In this document: positions 5,271-8,908 of the stretch, piece by piece
Layout: every line of letters starts with the position of its first letter
How positions within the stretch are numbered: the stretch's first letter is position 1
Assembly: GCA_020200995.1 (NCBI GenBank)
Contig: JAIVHQ010000280.1
Coordinates: forward strand, 1 to 8,908
Direction: 5' to 3'
Length of the DNA stretch: 8,908 nucleotides
Origin: Flavobacteriales bacterium
Lineage (GTDB): Bacteria; Bacteroidota; Bacteroidia; Flavobacteriales_D; Cryomorphaceae
Position numbers and translations under genes: made by a program
Notes under the pieces: generated by a model
Databases searched by the model: none
The model's input: only the letters and a program-made list of their open reading frames with translations
What the model was told of the DNA's origin: nothing

Positions 5271-6371
5271 TATGCGTTCGTTTTGGCCTTTCCGTATTCC
5301 ATGAGGAAGGCTTTGATAAAACCGTCTATTTCCCCGTTCATCACGTCGTCGACCGCAGAGGTTTCGTGTCCGGTACGTACATCTTTCACCAGTTGGTAGG
5401 GCTGCATCACGTAGTTGCGAATTTGCGATCCCCACTCGATTTTCATCTTCCCGGCTTCGATCTCATCGCGCGCTTCGAGGCGGCGCTTCATCTCAGCTTC
5501 ATAGAGCTGCGACTTGAGAAGCTGCATGGCTTTCTCCTTGTTCTTCAGCTGCGATCGGGTTTCCGTGTTGTCGATTACAATGCCCGTAGGCTTGTGGCGC
5601 AGGCGCACGCCCGTCTCCACTTTGTTCACGTTCTGACCACCTGCACCGCCGGAGCGGAAGGTGTCCCAGGTGATGTCGGCGGGATTCACATTGATCTCGA
5701 TGGTATCATCCACGAGCGGGTACACATACACGGATACGAAAGAGGTGTGGCGCTTGGCATTGGAATCAAACGGACTGATGCGCACGAGTCGGTGCACGCC
5801 GTTTTCGCCTTTGAGGTAGCCGAAGGCAAACTCCCCTTCAAATTCGAGTGTCACCGACTTGATGCCGGCCACATCGCCTTCCTGTAAGTCGAGTTCTTTG
5901 ACCTTCATCCCGCTTTTCTGCCCCCACATCATGTACATGCGCATGAGCATCGAGGCCCAGTCGCAGCTCTCTGTACCTCCCGCACCCGCGGTGATTTGCA
6001 TCACGGCGTTGAGGGTGTCTTCTTCAGAACTTAGCATGTTCTTGAACTCGAGCTCCTCAAGTGCCTCGAGGGCCACGTTGTATTGCTTCTCCACATCGGC
6101 AGCGTCGGCTTCATCCTCCTTGTAAAACTCGAGGAGAACCTTGAGGTCTTCGGCGTGGGTTTCCACCTTATCAAAGGCGTCGGTCCAAATCTTTTTGTTG
6201 CGGATCTGCTTCATCACGGTCTCCGCTTTTTTGGGGTCGTCCCAAAAGTCGGGAGCCATGGTATGCTTCTCGTCTTCTTGTATTTCTATTTTTTTGCCGG
6301 GTATGTCAAAGATACCCCCTTAACGCTTCCAGGCGCCCTGCAATGTTGTTGATCTGTTCGGTTGAAATCAT
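5270..6371 (-). CDS. prfB: Peptide chain release factor 2, expressed by +1 programmed frameshift
   Basis: RF2 ends translation at UGA and UAA. The long frame begins at an internal ATG (6259), but the true start is the ATG at 6371: 21 codons ending LEALRGYL reach an in-frame TGA at 6308-6306, then a +1 slip (skipping T6308) continues DIPGKKIEIQEDEKHTMAPD in the long frame. The joined product is 366 residues (E. coli RF2 is 365). The stop-codon-reading SPF lies at residues 199-201 and the catalytic GGQ, within SGGAGGQNVNK, at 244-246. Both confirm RF2 rather than RF1, which carries a PxT motif. The frameshift lets RF2 limit its own synthesis: when RF2 is scarce, pausing at the TGA favours the slip. 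The TAA at 5272-5270 overlaps the start of the ArsC-like gene, and fumC follows. An annotation without the slip would miss the first 37 residues. Confidence 0.95.
6305..6320 (-). promoter_or_regulatory. prfB +1 frameshift site
   Basis: On the minus strand the site reads AGGGGGTATCTTTGAC. It has an internal Shine-Dalgarno-like AGGGGG, a three-base spacer, the slippery CTT codon (6311-6309), the TGA (6308-6306) and the C that weakens termination. This core is the same as the well-studied E. coli prfB site. The ribosome slips from CTT to TTT and reads GAC next. Confidence 0.95.
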
Positions 6372-6534
6372 GGCCGCAAAAGTACGATAAAATCAGTAAA
6401 AATTGGCTCTTAAAGCGTCTTAATCGGGGTGACGACGGCAGCAGACTCGCGGCCCTTGTCGGGTGCGCAGGTCGTGCATTCGAGGTGGTGTTTTGGGGTG
6501 CCTTTCCGGGAAAAAAGCGGGGCGCGGCGCAGAT
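6372..6534. other. Gap between recX and prfB
   Basis: This 163-base gap lies between the recX stop and prfB, both on the minus strand. It holds the prfB -7 element and an AT-rich segment at its prfB end, and GC-rich sequence without a recognisable terminator at its recX end. No gene could be supported on either strand. Confidence 0.5.
6377..6384 (-). promoter_or_regulatory. Candidate prfB promoter -7 element (TACTTTTG)
   Basis: On the minus strand TACTTTTG, followed by CG, is a full match to TAnnTTTG. It ends only five bases before the ATG at 6371, so a start site at the usual distance would give a leaderless or nearly leaderless mRNA. The upstream region is AT-rich but has no clear TTG -33 box. 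Confidence 0.5.
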
Positions 6535-7017
6535 TCAGTCTTCCTCCTCTCCGAGGCGATCCAGTGCCTGCCGGGTGGCGTCGAAGTCGTAACCTTTGCC
6601 GGCTGCAAAGCGCATGAGCTTGGCGCGCCGTTTCCAGGGGTCGGGTTCGCTGAGGGTGTTGCGCTTTTTCTGCAAAAGCGTGTAGAGCACGTCGCTGTGG
6701 TCTTCCTCGTCATACTCTTCGCGGGCGGCCTTCAGGCTGAATTTTGACACCCCCTTGGCGCGAAGTCCGGCTTCTATCTTGCGCCAGCCCCAGTGCTTGA
6801 TGCGAAATTTTCCGCGGGCAAATGCGCGGGCATAGCGCTCTTCGTTCAGGTAGTTGGCCGAAATGAGTTCGGCGATGATGTTTTCGGTCTCGTCGCCATA
6901 CACGCCCCAGGCCGAGAGTTTGCGGCGCACATCGCTGTGGGCGCGCTCCTGCATGTCGCACCATTTGCGGATACGGTCCAGGGTTTCGATCGGCGGGTAT
7001 TTGCGCTCGGTGGCCAT
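6535..7017 (-). CDS. recX: RecX-family regulatory protein
   Basis: The 160-residue product fits the RecX family, cytoplasmic modulators that bind RecA filaments and limit recombinase activity; length is close to E. coli RecX (166). It is helical and strongly charged, with the three-helix repeats of the family: LDRIRKWCDMQERAHSDVRR (13-32), then LISANYLNEERYARAFARGK (51-70) and FRIKHWGWRKIEAGLRAKGV (71-90), the latter close to the YARxFxRxKxxxxxxGxxRIxxxLxxKGV core. A third repeat lies near 108-155 and the tail is acidic (GEEED). I chose the ATG at 7017 because it shares a base with the stop of the RDD gene (TGATG) and removes 32 upstream residues that lie inside that gene and look unrelated. 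No recA gene is in the window. Confidence 0.85.
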   Translation of the reverse strand: MATERKYPPIETLDRIRKWCDMQERAHSDVRRKLSAWGVYGDETENIIAELISANYLNEERYARAFARGKFRIKHWGWRKIEAGLRAKGVSKFSLKAAREEYDEEDHSDVLYTLLQKKRNTLSEPDPWKRRAKLMRFAAGKGYDFDATRQALDRLGEEED

Positions 7018-7730
7018 CAACTTCGCGTCACCACGATGTAGTCTTTGATCAGGGTTTTCAAAAAAGTCATCTTGTCGTCGGGCGGGGTGTTCATTCCGAG
7101 TACATCGGCGCATTTTTGGGCCGTCTTTTCGACGAGGGTGGCGTGGGCGACGTTGCGAAATTTCCGGTAACGGTCCACCACATTTTTAACGGTGAGCATC
7201 TCGTCCTCCTTGAATCGGTACACGTCGGGGTACACGGGTTCGTACTTACTGCGGTCGTCGATGCGAAGTATATCGTTCAGGCTCAACTCCATTTCACCTT
7301 TCAGACTCACCACCATGGTATTGCTCAATATGCCCCCGAGGCGCTGAGCTCGAGCGCCGGTGCTGATAAAAATCACCCCGATGGCTCCGAGCGAAAACCA
7401 GATATCGACCATGCGAAAGGCCCATCTGATCAGGGTTTCGAAATAGCCCGGCGCCTTGCCGTTGATGTTGACCACGCGGGTCAATGCCATTTTCTTTCCG
7501 AGGGTTTGGCCATCCATGAGCATTTCCGACACCGGGGTGTAAAAAAGGAAGACGATGAAAACAAGGTAGACGAAATTGGGGTTGAGTGATACCAAAAGGA
7601 GAAAGAGGATGAAGACACCGACCCCCATGACCATGAGATCGACGGCGAGCCCCAGCATGCGCTGCCCGATGGAGGCGAGCGGAAAATCGATGGCGACATT
7701 CTGGGCTGTACGGATGCTGACTTTTCTCAT
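7017..7730 (-). CDS. RDD-family membrane protein
   Basis: The 237-residue protein begins MRKVSIRTAQNVAIDFPLAS, as in many Bacteroidota RDD proteins, then QRMLGLAVDLMV (23-34) with the family Arg24 and Asp31. Hydrophobic segments lie near residues 27-48, 53-66 and 105-124, with the conserved loop DGQTLGKKMALTRVV (73-87) between them and GARAQRLGGILSNTMVV (125-141) after the third. The last 95 residues are soluble and charged, a long tail for this family. RDD proteins are integral inner-membrane proteins; some are linked to sodium/proton exchange, but a role cannot be assigned here. The start at 7730 is preferred over the one seven codons upstream because it fits the family N-terminus. It is coupled to recX by TGATG and diverges from a SpoIIM-family gene. 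Confidence 0.85.
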   Translation of the reverse strand: MRKVSIRTAQNVAIDFPLASIGQRMLGLAVDLMVMGVGVFILFLLLVSLNPNFVYLVFIVFLFYTPVSEMLMDGQTLGKKMALTRVVNINGKAPGYFETLIRWAFRMVDIWFSLGAIGVIFISTGARAQRLGGILSNTMVVSLKGEMELSLNDILRIDDRSKYEPVYPDVYRFKEDEMLTVKNVVDRYRKFRNVAHATLVEKTAQKCADVLGMNTPPDDKMTFLKTLIKDYIVVTRS

Positions 7731-7758
7731 CTGTCTGCAAATTTCGCACAAAATTGGA

Positions 7759-7766
7759 TACCTTTA
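7759..7766 (+). promoter_or_regulatory. Possible -7 element (TACCTTTA) for the SpoIIM-family gene
   Basis: TACCTTTA is one base off TAnnTTTG and lies 18 bases before the ATG at 7785, in the 54-base gap between divergent genes. A TTTCGC about 17 bases upstream (7742-7747) could be a weak -33 region. On the minus strand GAAATTTG (7745-7738) is likewise one base off and close to the RDD start. Both are weak. Confidence 0.25.
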
Positions 7767-7784
7767 GCGGTTGTTCGAAAAGCG

Positions 7785-8908
7785 ATGCGAGAAAGGCAGT
7801 TTGTAGACCAAAACAAGGAAAAATGGGAGCGCTTTGAGGCTTTCGCCGACGGTCGCGCACAGCCCGGACCCGATGAGCTCAGCGACCTCTACACCGGCAT
7901 CACCGACGACCTTTCATACGCCCGCACCTATTACGGCCGTCGCAGTATTCGCGTGTACCTCAACAACCTTTCACGAAAAGTATACCTCGACCTCTACAAG
8001 CGACGCTGCGAAAAGGGCCGTCCGCTGCTCTACTTTTTTACCCAAGATCTTCCACATGCCCTCTACCGCGCCCGGCGTGAGCTCAATATCTCACTGATTT
8101 TCTTTGTGCTAAGCATGGCCATCGGCGTTTTTTCGAGCATCCACGACCCCGATTTCGCGGCCGTAATCCTCGGCGACGACTACGTGTCGATGACCGAGAA
8201 CAACATCCGCCGTGGCGAACCCATGGGTGTCTACAAGCAGAGCGCAGAGATCGACATGTTTCTGGCCATCACGCTCAACAACCTTCTGGTGGCCTTCCGC
8301 ACTTTTGTACTCGGCGCCTTTTTCGGCATCGGCACCCTCATCATCATGCTTTACAACGGTATCATGGTCGGTACTTTTCAGTATTTCTTTATCGAAAGGG
8401 CCCTGTTCGGGGAGAGTTTTCTCACCATTTGGATGCACGGCGCCCTCGAGATTTCAGCGCTGGTGATTTCGGGAGCGGCGGGCCTCACCATGGGACGCGG
8501 CCTTCTGTACCCGGGCACTCTTCCGCGGATGCAGTCGTTCCAAATCGGTGCGAGAAGGGCGTTTAAGATTATGCTCGGCCTGGTGCCCGTTTTTGTGGCA
8601 GCCGGATTTATCGAGGGCTTTTTCACCCGGCTCACCGAGCTTCACGATGTGGTTCGAGGCGCTTTCATTTTCGGCTGCTTCGCCTTTGTGGGGCTATACT
8701 TTTGGTGGTATCCGCGTCTGCTGTTTCGCGGCACCGATGCCGACACCATCGGTAAAGACGAACTCATCACCTCCCTTCAGACCGTGATCGAACTGCCTGT
8801 GATTCGCAAGTCCAAGGAAGTATTTACGGCCACCTTCTCCCTTTTCAGGCTTAATTTTTGGCGGATTGTTGGACTGGCACTTCTCGCCGCAGTGGTCTAC
8901 ACCGGAGC
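7785..8908 (+). CDS. SpoIIM-family (stage II sporulation protein M) membrane protein, 3' end cut by the window
   Basis: An open frame of 374 codons runs from the ATG at 7785 past the right edge with no stop. The N-terminus MRERQFVDQNKEKWERFE is typical of Bacteroidota SpoIIM-like proteins. A soluble helical region (1-100) is followed by hydrophobic segments near residues 101-118, 158-190, 213-236, 262-279, 293-310 and 358-374. The most telling block is MHGALEISALVISGAAGLTM (217-236), the HG-x-E-x-A core of the family, preceded by NNLLVAFRTFVLGAFFG (165-181). Despite the name, these proteins occur in bacteria that never sporulate; in Bacillus SpoIIM belongs to a peptidoglycan-remodelling complex. 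Divergence from an RDD gene matches a common arrangement with MoxR ATPase, DUF58 and DUF4129 genes, which may lie to the right. Its function here is unknown. Confidence 0.85.
   Translation, partial: MRERQFVDQNKEKWERFEAFADGRAQPGPDELSDLYTGITDDLSYARTYYGRRSIRVYLNNLSRKVYLDLYKRRCEKGRPLLYFFTQDLPHALYRARRELNISLIFFVLSMAIGVFSSIHDPDFAAVILGDDYVSMTENNIRRGEPMGVYKQSAEIDMFLAITLNNLLVAFRTFVLGAFFGIGTLIIMLYNGIMVGTFQYFFIERALFGESFLTIWMHGALEISALVISGAAGLTMGRGLLYPGTLPRMQSFQIGARRAFKIMLGLVPVFVAAGFIEGFFTRLTELHDVVRGAFIFGCFAFVGLYFWWYPRLLFRGTDADTIGKDELITSLQTVIELPVIRKSKEVFTATFSLFRLNFWRIVGLALLAAVVYTG

Noticed and set aside
5271..5435. Longer N-terminus for the ArsC-like gene
   Set aside because: The extra 55 residues lie wholly inside the prfB C-terminus in another frame and have no family similarity; the ATG at 5270 gives the standard ArsC start.
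6421..6540. Minus-strand frame after recX reading HLECTTCAPDKGRE before a stop
   Set aside because: It has no ATG, GTG or TTG start of its own outside recX and no recognisable domain; probably chance in GC-rich spacer.
7018..7113. Longer N-terminus for recX
   Set aside because: The extra 32 residues overlap the RDD C-terminus and are unlike RecX; the TGATG junction supports the start at 7017.

Overview
The window reads as chromosomal DNA of a Bacteroidota bacterium, most likely in or near the Flavobacteriales. The evidence is the recurring TAnnTTTG promoter element, the near absence of Shine-Dalgarno sequences before genes, a small lipoprotein, a short ManC without an isomerase domain, and a gene order (Mla-type ABC genes, SprT-like, ManC) that I associate with this phylum. 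Base composition is moderate to GC-rich. I see no insertion sequence, prophage, CRISPR array, tRNA or rRNA.

Left region (1-3141): the start of an ABC ATPase gene and an MlaE-family permease gene lie on the minus strand, overlap by two bases, and both start with TTG. They form the head of an Mla-like lipid transport operon. Divergent from them on the plus strand are a tiny Cys-rich lipoprotein gene (957-1124) and an SprT-like metallopeptidase gene, joined by a TGATG stop/start overlap. After a 302-base gap with a good promoter element comes manC, which makes GDP-mannose for glycans.

Middle region (3142-6371): a 486-base gap holds three copies of a palindromic repeat, two direct and one inverted, and ends in the terminator of the minus-strand operon prfB-arsC-fumC. 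prfB (RF2) has the classic +1 programmed frameshift at a TGA after codon 21, so the full gene starts at 6371 rather than at the first ATG of the long frame (6259). It is followed, with TAATG overlaps, by a C-terminally truncated ArsC/Spx-family gene and by class II fumarase.

Right region (6535-8908): an RDD-family membrane protein and RecX are coupled by TGATG on the minus strand. Divergent from them is a SpoIIM-family membrane protein that runs off the right edge. RDD and SpoIIM genes often sit with MoxR ATPase, DUF58 and DUF4129 genes, which could lie beyond the edge; that is inference.

Most of the window is housekeeping. The points most worth a second look are the half-length ArsC protein fixed inside a coupled operon, the hairpin repeat whose inverted copy keeps its fold despite sequence change, the Cys-rich lipoprotein coupled to SprT, and the prfB frameshift site in a phylum that largely ignores Shine-Dalgarno pairing.
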